From positions 3,038,001 through 3,102,000 of the forward strand of contig OX419760.1 in NCBI GenBank assembly GCA_948567375.1: a DNA stretch of 64,000 nt, in the 5' to 3' direction. The notes under the pieces are model-generated. The model was not told the DNA's origin, did not search any database, and worked only from the letters and a program-made list of their open reading frames with translations. The translations under genes were made by a program, and so were the position numbers. Below, piece by piece: positions 1 to 10,920 of the stretch. Source of the DNA: Lunularia cruciata (Eukaryota > Streptophyta > Marchantiopsida > Lunulariales > Lunulariaceae). Within the stretch, counting starts at the first letter, position 1, and each line of letters starts with the position of its first letter.

Positions 1-120
1 TTATGTTTGTGGAGTTACACCTGGCATAGATTTTGAACTTAAACCCTTTCATATAATCAAAAGTTACGGGACTAATTAAGAATTACCGAGGATGCTTAAT
101 CCCCTAGGAAATATGAGAAA

Positions 121-495
121 AAGACGACCGTGTGGGAAAAATGAAGGATGGGAAGACCCCATCAAGCCGTACAAGGGAGAGACAAAAAAAGTAACATGGG
201 GCTAAGCCCCAATAGAGTCTGTATGAGAAATCTGCCCTACCGCACCTAAGATATCCGAGCTATGCAAGTCGTACGGTCTACACACAATTGGAGCATCCAA
301 AGAAACATCACCTAATGTGATTGCTCTCCTATGGATTGCACCAGCCACTGCCCTCTGTAGAGCAATGGACACACGCTGTCTAAAGTAAGCTACAAAGTAT
401 GAGAATGAGAGTGGTACCCCTAACGCCTAACATGATAAGCTCTCGTGCACTCCCTGACAAATGTGTCAAATGCCGTGTCCATTGCTCCAAAAATA
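121..495 (-). mobile_element. LINE-A 3' fragment (5'-truncated copy)
   Basis: On the minus strand this is the last part of the LINE-A coding region followed by its 3' tail. It corresponds to about 2050-2420 of the plus-strand copy that starts at 1133, with scattered substitutions and small indels. The tail reads directly at 121-215, including the paired blocks GGGGC/GCCCC and GATGGG/CCCATC. The coding part is cut off near 495, as expected for a 5'-truncated LINE insertion. It is not a functional gene. With the copy at 1133-2420 it forms a head-to-head inverted pair. Confidence 0.85.
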
Positions 496-1012
496 TGTGG
501 GAAATAGGAACTAAACTCCATCCAAGGAAATATGTGGGATACCTATTAGGATTTATGTTACCGGAGGCACTCCCGTGACCAAATTTGGGTACCCTTCCAC
601 CCTACCTACCGTAGTAAAACATTTTCCACCCTCCCATAGTAAAAGATTACAGAGGTGTTACAGCGGCAAAGAAGGTGTTCTTGAAACCGCCCATTCTATG
701 TGTGTCAGGTAGTGGACCCCAGCAAATCGCTTTCTTAATTTAGATATTATTTTCCTCTTTTTTTTGAAAATTTTATACCTCCTCATTTATATGCGTGCGC
801 ATTGAGACAACAAGCACAAAATTGACTCACTGCCAAAGTAATTCTGTAAAGTATATAATTGAAACCCCCTAATATCAATTGCAAGGGCGTCGAACGTGTA
901 TGGCATAGAGAACGCTTGTACAAGGATAGGCTAAAACGTTACGGTGGATGTTACAAGGTAAGAAGAGGACTTCCGACAAATGTGAAGAAGTTAATTACTT
1001 GACTAAACAAAA

Positions 1013-1089
1013 ATTATATATTATTATTATATATTTATAATATAATTATTATATAATTATTATATAATTATTTATATAATTATATATAT
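1013..1089. repeat. AT-only low-complexity tract
   Basis: The tract is made almost entirely of short TATAATTATTAT-type units. It leads directly into the perfect inverted repeat at 1090-1120 and lies just upstream of the LINE-A copy. I see no gene in it. Confidence 0.8.
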
Positions 1090-1120
1090 CTCTGGTCCAA
1101 TAGATATTATTGGACCAGAG
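1090..1120. repeat. Perfect 13-bp inverted repeat (hairpin)
   Basis: The left arm CTCTGGTCCAATA (1090-1102) and right arm TATTGGACCAGAG (1108-1120) are exact reverse complements with a 5-nt spacer. It sits at the boundary between the AT tract and the truncated LINE-A copy. It may be the LINE 5' junction or part of an unrelated palindromic element. Confidence 0.75.
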
Positions 1121-1132
1121 ACTTTTGAGTGT

Positions 1133-2338
1133 GTGACAGGGGATTTGGCACGTAGACAGACGGCTCTACCGATCTCATGTGGTGGGGTTGGCTTGCTTTC
1201 TATGGAGGAGATGGCACCTATAGCGTTTTTGGGTAGTTGGGCTCTCTCGGCACCCCTACTTGCATCTCGTTTTGTGGTTGCTGATAGGCCGGTTTTGGAG
1301 ACTTATGTGATAGAGGTGGAGGGAGGATCCTTTTCTCTCCAGGTGTTATTGCGGCAGACGAGAGATAGTCTATCTCCACGAGCACGAGAGGGTTTTCCAC
1401 CGTTTGCTTCACTATCGTCAGATTGGACTAGAGGTCTACAGTCTTCCTTGATGGAGCGACAGTGTGAGCATACGCTACATTCTCTCTTAGTTGACTCGTC
1501 CATTCCTCAGGCTACTAGAGCACGTCTACGCTCTTGCTCCGGCAAGGGTGCATGCTCGTGGATCCTAGCTCGACCATGCATTAGGGCTTTCCGACTCGCA
1601 CCGGCTACTTTCTCTACAGCGATGAGGTTTTGCCTAGGTTTGGTCCACCCATCTGCATCTTCACTACTCACTTGTGAGTGTGGTTCTACACTAGATGCAG
1701 TGGCGGTCCACATGACACGGTGTCCTTTTGGAGGATAGAGGATAGCTACCCATGATGCCATTAGAGACATAGTGTTTGCTATGGCACGAGAGAGTGGATA
1801 CTTGGCTGGGAGGGAGCGTTCGTATGCGTTGCAGACGACACGTGTCAGGGCAGACTTATACTTGGTCCGAGATGATCAGGTGACAGTAGCGGATGTCGTG
1901 GTGACGGACCCTACGCGAGATACAATTTCGGAGGGAGTGATTACCCATCCCCCTGGATGGGCGGCGAGTGCAGCAGCAGGTCGCAAGGTCTCCAAGTACA
2001 GGGGCATGCAGCGAGGTCACCTCTTTGTTCCTCTAGCCTTGGAGTTATATGGAGCGATGGACACGGCATTTGACACATTTGTCAGAGAGTGCGCGAGAGC
2101 TTATCATGTTAGGCGGCAGGGGGTACCACTCTCACTCTCATACTTTGTAGCTTACTTTAGACAGCGTGTATCCATTGCTCTACAGAGGGCAGTGGCTGGT
2201 GCAATCCATAGGAGAGCAATCACATTAGGTGATGTTTCTTCGGATGCTCCAGTTGTGTGTAGACCGTACGACTTGCATAGCTCGGATATCTTAGGTGCGG
2301 TAGGGCAGATTTCTCATACAGACTCTATTGGGGCTTAG
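1133..2338 (+). pseudogene. LINE-A C-terminal coding region: CCHC finger and R2-like endonuclease
   Basis: This is the 3' end of a non-LTR retrotransposon open reading frame. The first half (to 1735) ends in a zinc finger with Cys-x-Cys-x9-His-x3-Cys spacing, followed by a HDAIRD motif. The second half carries RxD, then Asp 13 residues later, then KVSKY. This is the PD...D...KxxKY layout of the restriction-like endonuclease of R2-type LINEs, with Ala in place of the motif Pro. Both halves share one frame and are split by a TAG at 1736-1738. The copy at 54757-55829 has CAG there, so one C-to-T change broke this copy. There is no ATG at the start and no reverse transcriptase core, so the copy is 5'-truncated. 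The stop codon at 2336-2338 lies in the first hairpin of the tail. Family assignment rests on motif spacing alone. Confidence 0.8.
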
Positions 2339-2420
2339 CCCCATGTTACCTTTTTTGTCTCTCCCTTGTACGGCTTGATGGGGTCTTCCCATCCTTCATT
2401 TTTCCTACGCGGTCGCCTTG
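2300..2420 (+). repeat. LINE-A 3' tail with two hairpins
   Basis: Hairpin 1 is GGGGC-TTA-GCCCC (2330-2342), extended by a T-A pair. Hairpin 2 is GATGGG-GTCTT-CCCATC (2377-2393). Between them is a pyrimidine-rich stretch and CTTGTACGGCTT; after them comes CGCGGTCGCC. The same order recurs many times in the window, with and without the upstream coding region. LINE reverse transcriptases often recognise 3' structures, so a priming role is plausible but unproven. Confidence 0.8.
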
Positions 2421-2819
2421 TTCCTTTCACTAAACAAAAAGTGGGGAACAATTAGTAAAACTGACCCACAGTTGGAAGTTCATTATTTACGTGGCGATTG
2501 CAACCGGTAGATACTTTTACTAGTTTAATATTTCTGAAACAGTTTTACACTTTATGATACTACTTTAGTTCACGCACAACAGCAAAATCGATTGAAAATA
2601 AGAAGTTGGTGCTAAATTCATTCCCATCCCTCTAGTTGATATTCACTCCTATCAATAGAGGAATTGGATCTTCAATCATCAATTTACAATTAGACATTGC
2701 TCTACTGAATGCACTGGCTATTACAATCTATAGGTGCCATTTCTTTAGATACGGCATCTATAGATACTCCAATAAGATATAAAGCATACAATTTACATAG
2801 TCCAAATATCAGATGATGT

Positions 2820-3275
2820 AGGACAGATTTCTTATACTATTATTAGTGGGACTTAGTCCCATTTCACCTGGTGTTTTATCCTTGTACAATTTGGTTTGAT
2901 AGTTTTCCCATCCTTAGGTGCTGTAGTACCGATTTCTCATACCGAAATGTTTATTCCTTGTGTTTTATCTTTAGATAGTTTGGGTTTGAGACTATTTTAC
3001 CCTTTTCGTTTGGGCTTGCTGCGTGTTCTAGGGTGTTGTTGATCACATATCTCATACCTTCGTGGGTGTTGGTACACAGATTTCTCATAGCGAAATTACT
3101 GGGACTTAGCCCCCTTTAACACTTTGTTTTGTCCTTGTAGGCTTGATGGGGTCTTCTTGTGAGTTTCTGAACTATTAGGACTTATTTCCATTTGGGGTTA
3201 AAATGGAGGTAAATCCCAGTATTTTATCCTTGTACAGCTTGATGGGTCTTCCCATCATTCTTATTATCCTGCCGA
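2820..3275 (+). repeat. Three diverged, partial LINE-A tail modules
   Basis: Successive tail-like units occur at about 2820-2930, 3095-3162 and 3178-3275. The first has GGGAC-TTA-GTCCC (2848-2860), a paired double change relative to GGGGC/GCCCC. The second keeps the ACTTAGCCCC block and GATGGGGTCTTC. The third keeps GATGGGTCTTCCCATC. They look like separate short insertions or an old tandem array. Confidence 0.65.
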
Positions 3276-3364
3276 TCCTTCTTGTTATCGTACTGGATCG
3301 CCCTTTTCCAATCGGGATCCGTCTTCTGTCTCTTCTGTCCCATCCCCGGCACCCATCCGTTCAA

Positions 3365-3660
3365 ATCTCTTCCGTCTTTAGTCTCCCGTATTCGCCGAAC
3401 TGCCTTGGCTGTGTGTTCGCGGTGTCCTATGGTTTGCCCGACATATATCTCGAGAAACAGGCGACCACAGAGAACGCATGAAGGATGGGAAGACCCCATC
3501 AATATCTCTGTTCTCTGTCTACGTATACCTCTGGTTATCTCTTCACGTTTAGAATATTCGCGCACTGACTTGGCTGCGTAGGAGGTGTTTTATGTTTTTT
3601 TATTGTTTGTCCAACATATATCTCTTCCGTGTTTAGAATATTCTCGAACAGCCTTGGCAG
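3365..3660 (+). repeat. Degenerate repeat of unknown origin
   Basis: Three imperfect copies of a block reading TCTTCCGT/GTTTAGAATATTCG...CTGCCTTGGC start near 3367, 3537 and 3623. CCGACATATATCTC blocks (near 3440 and 3612) are interspersed. A short minus-strand LINE-A tail fragment sits inside, near 3478-3502. The open frames crossing this stretch show no recognisable domain. Confidence 0.5.
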
Positions 3661-4222
3661 GTACGGGCTGCTTTTAGGAAGCCGTTCACCTCCACCTCCC
3701 CATCCTCCTCGTTATTCTACGCGGTTGCCTTTCTTTTTCCTCCCGGTCGCTTTGCCGGTGTAAGGCGTGAGAGGCAAGCCTCCGTGAAAACCGAACCTTA
3801 CTTTCAGGGTCCCGTATCAGATCAGTGTGCGAACACGACCACGTTTGTGTACCGAATGTTCTACTGCCGGGTATTTGATTCAGATAGGAAAAGCTCAGCA
3901 TGGTAACAGATAGCAAGTCCGAGAGTGTATGTATGTTGGATGAAAGTCTTTTTATTGAACTAAACTGTACAATGAAGGGCAACTTCCCCAATCCCCCATC
4001 ATAATAATCAAGAAAGTTGATCAAAGCGGAAGGGAATGCATGTTTGTATGAAGTAAATATACTAGGAGTAGATGGACTATATATACAGGGGCCACTCTAC
4101 AATATGAAATAAACATCACCTCTGATTACAAAGCGCAAGAACTTGTACGAGACGCTATCAGCATGGAATGATAATCATGATAAGGGGTCTGCTAGAGAAA
4201 TTATTTGCTTCGAACCCCAATT

Positions 4223-6419
4223 CTACAGCAATTTCTTGATGTCCTTCTGCATTTACACATGAGTGATCAGGAAGCAAGTAAAGCATGCCGTATGAATCAC
4301 CTCAAAATGGTCGGCGTGACGCTAATACCTCAAGGAAAGGAAGAACGGTCTCATATACCAGCCACTAAACTTGAAACTGGAATGCTTCCTACTTTACATC
4401 ATTACATAACTTATATGCTCAACGAGAATAACCATTGCAACCTTAAACGAAGAAGACCAGAAATGGCAAAGGTTTAGATTTAGTAGTTACCTCGATTTTT
4501 GAAGGAGCTGTTGTTGGGGCGTATCTGTCAACGACTTTCCCTTCCTTGTCAACCAAGAATTTTGAAAAGTTCCACTTGACACTTTCTCCTAATATGCCGC
4601 CGCCTTTGCTTGCCTTCAAGAATTTATATAAAGGAGCGGCCTCCGCTCCATTCACATTGACCTAAGGTGCCAACGAAACCAGTACATGGACACTAGTTTC
4701 AATCAGACTGCCTTGCAGTACTTCACTCGAATGGCAGCGATGGTAGTCTTGAGTAAAACAGATCTCAGACAGAAAATTAAATCCTCTTCCTACCTTGTCA
4801 AAGATTGGAAACTCGGCCTTAAACCTTGTACAAGCAAATTCTTTAATCTCCTCATTGTTTCCAGGTTCTTGACCACCGAATTGATTGCAAGGAAACGCAA
4901 GAATTTCAAAACCTGTCACGGGGCCCACAGTTTGAGGACCACAACTCGTATCAGTAGGAGTCACTGGAGAAATCAGATGAACACACGGCCCAAAGGTAGC
5001 TCTGCGTGTTCACATCTTAAAGAACCCAACGACTGAAAGCGCAGAAGGACAATCTTTTTAAAAATTTCCTGAAGGTCGAAGAGCAGCCTTCCTCAAACGA
5101 GCAGGAGGTTACCTTGGTCTTTGTACTTGTTGTGCACCTCAGTCAGCTCCTTGTAGTTAGAAGTGGTTAGGCCGCTGAAAATGTCATGAAACAATCACAA
5201 TATTAGAGATCAACAAACCCCCGTTCATTAACCCGACATGCACGGATAAGACTGCACGGGCCTCAAATTAAAAGTTAAGAGCTTGCAGAGAAATCTCTCC
5301 CTGATTGAAGAAACGTACCACTGTGAAGCAACGTTCACAATAAGCAAAACCTTGCCCTTGTAAGAGCTCAAATCGACGTCATTCCCGGAATTATCCTGAT
5401 AAGTAGAAAGGTATGAAGATAGCAGGGGATGTTAGACTACAAATGTCGGAGGTATGTTGTAACAAACACGAGCCACGAATCTCTACCTAAAACGCTCTAT
5501 AATCTAGAGTGAACTCTATCGGCCATGGTTGATGTATGACTAGAAACACCTGACGCACGCATGTCCATGACTAAAATTTTCTCATTAGGTAGCTCCCAGA
5601 TCACAACCGGTACAATCACATCCTAAGTCACATCATTTCCACTTTAACAACTGACATACTTGAATCTCTAGTCCATGTCGAGAATCAAATCACCAAGAAG
5701 AGATCATTGACTATGACGACCCACAACTCTGAGAGACATGTAGACTAGGAGAGAGCTCTCAGACAGTTCAAAGTTATTTTTGGTTCTAATCCCCGGTCTA
5801 TAAATTAACATCTATCATGAGTAGGTTTGACTCAAAAACAAAATTCTTTTCTACAACACATCTAGAAGGACCAAACTTTTGACCTCAACGTCTTTACACA
5901 GTCTAGACGTGAAGAAAAGGTGAGAACAAAAGGGTGATAACGCGAGCAATATGCGCCAGATATGGAGCCGACGAAAGAACAGATTCAACTCTAAAACCAA
6001 ACTATCCCACTCGGCACTCGAGAAGCTGATGACACTATCATTCAAATGCAGGCACTAAAATCTGCTACAGATCGCAATTTCTATCCACTTCTACTCAGGA
6101 TTAGACCAGATCAGAGACCAAGTTCACTATCGACATGCGCACCACATACCTTTACGGTGAACTCATGCACGCTTTTCTGAGGCATACTAGCAGCTGTAGA
6201 GGAAGCGGATCCCATGACTGCACGGACAGGCTGAAGCAAGTGCTTCCCGACAATCGTCGCAAAAGTCTGGACAGTCGTAAACGCACCCTTGACAGTACGA
6301 GGAGAGATGAAATCGGCAGCGGTCTTATATGGCGAAGTGGATGGGAGAATAACCAGAGGAGCTATAAGGCCGATTAAAAGAACCGCCACAAAGGCGAGAG
6401 GATATCTTGAAGTGGTCAT
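4223..6419 (-). CDS. Plant-type glutathione peroxidase (thioredoxin-dependent), six exons, membrane-anchored N-terminus
   Basis: The enzyme reduces H2O2 and lipid hydroperoxides; plant members use thioredoxin and a Cys-Cys cycle. Exons (minus strand) are 6419-6150, 5395-5319, 5174-5113, 4912-4794, 4661-4491 and 4246-4223. All introns are GT-AG and frame is kept throughout, giving 240 residues. The peroxidatic Cys116 is in VNVASQCG, and its codon is split between exons 2 and 3. Cys145 is in [11 protein letters not shown]. The likely resolving Cys164 is in [14 protein letters not shown]. Gln151, Trp206 and Asn207 complete the catalytic set. The 29- and 48-residue Cys spacings match plant phospholipid-hydroperoxide GPXs. 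The protein ends in KDIKKLL. The ATG at 6419 is the only in-frame ATG before the upstream stop at 6570-6572. It is followed by a hydrophobic segment (residues 7-26) and a low-complexity linker, suggesting a signal anchor or organelle targeting. No inactivating change is seen. Confidence 0.93.
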
Positions 6420-6782
6420 GTACTGAAGCCCAAAGCAACCCCGAGCCCATTCGGGAATTTCTGAGGAAAGCCGGCCAAGAAAGAGACGTTGAGATTGCAG
6501 AGACCGCACAAGAATCGCGGAGGATTCGAAGAAGGATGCGATATGGGTTGCAAGGCCGGGGTGCGAGGATCACATGGAGACACGACAGTTTGTAAACTCG
6601 TCGTCCGTCATTTTACATGCACATTAAGGGGTTTCAAATTCCAGATTTTCAGAATAGTACGGGGAGTGGTATGAAATCCGTACAATATGTGGATGGACAC
6701 ACAAGGTTTGGTTGAAAAATGAATGGTCCCATAATCAAATTAGGGCCTGTAAATTTGATTATAAAATCGAAGTGGAAGGAAA

Positions 6783-6878
6783 AGCGATCGCGTCGGAAAA
6801 ACGAAGGATGGGAAGACCCATCAAGCCTCACAAAGAGAGAGAAAAAAAATAACATGGAGCTAAGCCCCAATAGAGTCA
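6783..6878 (-). repeat. Isolated LINE-A 3' tail module
   Basis: On the minus strand it reads GGGGCTTAGCTCC, then a pyrimidine-rich stretch, then GATGGGTCTTCCCATC and a diverged CGATCGC end. No endonuclease coding sequence is attached, so it is either an extremely short LINE insertion or a SINE-like passenger. In hairpin 1, one C-to-T change still allows a G-U pair. Confidence 0.65.
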
Positions 6879-8675
6879 AGGTGAATAGATTTTATATAAC
6901 TGAACTCTGCAGATCATCCCGTAACTCCAAAAAAGCTACGCGTCATGTTTTCAATTTCCCATGGAGATACTTATGGCTACCGACATTTACCCATATAACT
7001 TTCCCTACTCTTCCACGCGACACATACAATTTTTACATGGGGGTTTCATAAATAGTTTTACAAAGCGCTTTATATTTTCATATATATTTTTTATATAGAT
7101 TAATTGTTGCTTTGACTAAATTGGTACGGGATGCAGGGCGGGAAGAAGAAAGAGTCCCACTATAGAGTTCCGGCCAAGTTCTTTATTATTAGCAAATTCC
7201 ATAAGAGGTGGTTCGTAGAAAAAAAGGGATATGGAGTGATCCGTTGTCATACCGTAATACATTTATTACATATAAGGGTTAATAAAATGCCTGGTTTAGG
7301 GTGAATGTGGTCTGCACCCAGTGTTGCCCGGTGCAATGTGTTAATTTAGTAATATGTTAATTTAGGATTAAATGAGATTTTTCCCATCGTTGCTTGATGT
7401 TGCTAGTAGCCACCCAAAGCTATTCATTACTATCGTTAGTCCGCTCGTCATTGCTCGTAGTTGCCCGTAGTTGCTCGATGGCGCTCATAGCCACTTGTTG
7501 CCGTTGTTAGTTTGCTCGTTGATGTTGGTAGCCACTCAATAGCGCACGTTGATTTTGCATCCAAATGTGAACTTGCATTGCAATTAGGCTCTTGATTTCC
7601 TTTTGCTAAATTTTAGTTGCTCTTTTGGAGTAAAACTCCTTGAACTTCAATTAATCTCTTGGTTACAACAAGATGATACTAATTTTACCATAACTTGCAC
7701 TATCTCCCTTGCCAGACTAATCTATGGAAATGAACCATCACACCAATGAAAAACTACAAAACACACCGGTTCAGTTTATTGACAAGAGCATTTGCACATA
7801 ACATTCACATGTGCCCATGGTGAATTTGAATTCAAAGAGTTTAGAGTAGCATTTTGGATCCACCAAAAAATTCATAAATCCCATTGTAAGAATCACCCAC
7901 CAAAAATATGTGGCAACACTCTCAAGAAGACACATCATCTTTTTGACAATCATTTATTTCACTAAGCAATCCTAAACATACAAAATATAGTGCCTGATTT
8001 TTATAAATGAATGCAAATTGTATGTGATATACATAAAACAAATTGTGAGGCATTCATTTATTAGCACCTCATCTCCTTACATAGTTCACTAAAAATAGTT
8101 ACAAAGTTTACTATTCATCCTATAGACATCCGTCAAAACTATTTTTGAAATCTCTTATTCTACCCATAAACTCATTCATATGGATACCCCACAAGTCTAA
8201 ACCCACCCTATTATTATTGACGTTAGAATGTTTTCTCGTAAGAAACTACAAGTTGGGTTTTATGCAATGCATGAGCTAGTGTATCTTTTGTGTCTTGGAG
8301 ATTTGTCCAAATTAATTTTGAAAGTTATTGCTGAAATATTAAGATCAACCTAGTTTATGAAGTTATATTCAAACTTATTAATTTTGAAATATATATAATC
8401 TAGTAAGTGAATCTAATATTTTATAAATTTTCATATTAAAATTTGAATAAATAGATGATATTATTAATAGAAAGTATTTTTCTCTTTAAATATATCATAA
8501 TTTTATATAATATATAAAAAATCATTAAATATTTGTTATCTTTTACATTTTGAAAGAGTCAAGTTAAGATATTTAAATTTGGATTTATTTGGACAAAAAA
8601 ATTAATAAAATGTCATCCCTAAATGTTAAATTTTATTTTTAATGCATTTCTTGAAAAGAAGCGTTCTAATAAAAA
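6879..8675. other. No gene recognised
   Basis: The sequence is AT-rich. At 7395-7560 there are imperfect GTTGCTCG/GTAGCCACT repeats of the kind found in decayed retroelement ends. The short open frames lack recognisable domains, and I found no splice-joined coding region. Confidence 0.6.
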
Positions 8676-10195
8676 CCCATCTACATCTTCATTACTCACT
8701 TGTGAAAATGGTTCTACGCTAGATGCAGCAATCTATATGACATGGTGTCCTTTTGGAGGACAAAGGATAGCTACCCATGATGCTATTACAGACATAGTGT
8801 TTGTTATGGCACGAGAGAGTGGATACTTGGCTTGGGGAGCGTTAGTATGTTTTGCAAACAACACTTGTTAGTGCAGACTTATACTTGGTCAAAGATGATC
8901 AGGTGATAGTAGCAGATATTGTGGTTAAGGACCCTACATGTAATACTCCGAGGACAAGAGAAGAGAGAAAACACAAATTTCACACTCAATCATTCGATGC
9001 CCCAAAATAGCACCTTCTCTTTATTATATAAACCAAAAGTATCAACTCCAAGGAAGCTCCACCATAGGATTAGGCACACAGATAAGTGACATGTCAGCAA
9101 GCTCCACCCTTGGATTACTTACTTGGATGGGTGACATGTGTTCCAGGTCTTATTTGGTTGGTCAAACAAGCTTTGACCGGAGGGAATCTTTTAGCGAATC
9201 TTTTAGAGAATCTTTTAGAGAATCTTCTTGTAGGAATCTCAAAATCACGTGGGTAAGGTACCGTTGGAAAGCTCTCAAAGAGACAAACCAAGGGGGAAGG
9301 AAGGCCAACATTTCCTCTATTATGTGGGGAACTTTCACATTTTTGAGGCCTAATTCATCCGTTTAGGCCTCCAAAATTGCCTTAAAGATTTTAAGGCATA
9401 TTTCTATTCCTACTCTATTAGTAGAATTCCCCTTTTGGTGATACCTCTTTCTGATCTGTTTATTCCATCATGTGTAAAATTCTTCCAGATGTTACCAAAC
9501 TAATTCTCACCTTTAAATCATATGTCTAGCTATTGATTCTAAGGTCTTCAAGTCTATTTTGGTTTCTGCCCTATTAGTAGAAGTATTCTTTTGGTGATAC
9601 TTCTATCTAATCTATTTTGGCCATCATGTATAACATCATTCCTGATGTTACCAAACCAAATTTCACCTCTAGATCATATGGCTAGCTCTTGGTATCACAC
9701 TACGTGTGATACAATTTTAGAGGGAGTGATTACCCATCCCTTGGATGGACATCAAGTGCAGCATCTCCAAGTATAGGGGTAAGTAGTGAGGTCATCTCTT
9801 TGTTCCTCTAGCCTTGGAGTTATATGGAGTGATGGACATGGCGTTTGACACATTTGTCAAGGAGTGCATGAGAGTTTATCATGTTAGGCACAAGGAAGTA
9901 CCACTCTCACTCTCATACTTTGTAGCATATTTTAGACAATGTGTGTCCATTGCTCTACCGAGTGCAATGGATGGTGCAATCCATAAGAGAGCAATCATAC
10001 TAGGTGATGTTTCTTTGGATGCTCTAGTTATTTGTAGACCATAAGACTTGCATAGCTCAAATATCTTAAGTGCATTAGGGCAGATTTCTCATATCAACTC
10101 AATCAAAGTTTAGCCCCATTTTGCCTATTTTTTCTCATCCTTATACGGCTAGATGAGGTCTTCCTATCCTTTGTGTTTTTTATACGGTCACTCTT
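8676..10195 (+). mobile_element. LINE-A copy interrupted by a solo LTR
   Basis: The left part (8676-8938) encodes the degraded CCHC finger (first Cys-x-Cys changed) and the start of the endonuclease. The right part (9700-10195) resumes at exactly the following LINE position and runs through the HLFVPLALELYG-type segment into the 3' tail. The 761-bp interruption is a solo LTR. Hairpin 1 of the tail is damaged (GTTTAGCCCC). The copy has several stops and is more diverged than the one at 1133. Confidence 0.85.
8939..9699 (-). mobile_element. Solo LTR of gypsy-B
   Basis: The insert begins TGTAATACTCCG and ends GGTATCACA on the plus strand, so it has TG...CA termini in minus orientation. It is flanked by CTACA (8934-8938) and CTACG (9700-9704), a 5-bp target duplication with one CpG-type change. 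It matches the LTRs at 21766-22503, 40858-41464 and 61183-61785 (the last three share the TTTATTATATA block and GTGACATGT repeats). There is no internal region, so it is a product of LTR-LTR recombination. A 12-bp unit, GAATCTTTTAGA, is repeated about four times near 9187-9234. Confidence 0.88.
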
Positions 10196-10920
10196 TTCTC
10201 TAATAAAAATCCATTAGAATGTTTAACATACGGTTTGAATATAACAAAATATCAATTATCTACAATGTTCCATAAGTTCTTAAGTTCCATAGGTGGTTCA
10301 ATAGGGTCCCTTAACCATTCCAATATTTAGAATTTGAAACTTCCTAAATGCTTGTTCCAAAATACCAAAATAAAACAAAGATTTTTTTTTAAAATATAAG
10401 AACCAAATTGTACTATAATTTTCACCTCAACCAATGTATAAATTCTTCTTATAGTCAATCTTAAGTCTTGCATTTACTAAGTTATATCAGTTTTGCTGAT
10501 GATAATATTTTTGATGGTTTGTGATTACCTTTCTATGTTTTGGATGGTGTATCCTATTTCCAAAATTATCAGAAAAAAAGCATCTCCTTTGCATAAGGCA
10601 AATTGAGGAAACCAAAGTAAGGGATTGAATCTTCTACCACTATTATGCAAAAATAGGGCCAATGAATTAAAAATAGAAATATGCCTTTCAATATATTTTG
10701 GGAACAAAAATTATTTACCAAACTCTTTTCAAGTAGCTTTGAAAGAAAACCAAATTAAGATAACATTTGGAACTTCAGATTACTTATAAATGCTTTGTAA
10801 TATATTTTTATAATAATATGTAAAAAAAGGAAAAAATTTGAAATTGAAATATCATATATAGAAATTTATTTAATTCTCTTTTTCAAATAATTTCTATATA
10901 TATGGACTAACATGAATTTT

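Noticed and set aside
4686-5036. Plus-strand open frame opposite the peroxidase
   Set aside because: It crosses exon and intron boundaries of the well-supported minus-strand gene and has no domain.
6420-6509. A longer glutathione peroxidase N-terminus starting at 6509
   Set aside because: The codon at 6509 is GTG, and there is no ATG between 6419 and the upstream in-frame stop at 6570-6572.
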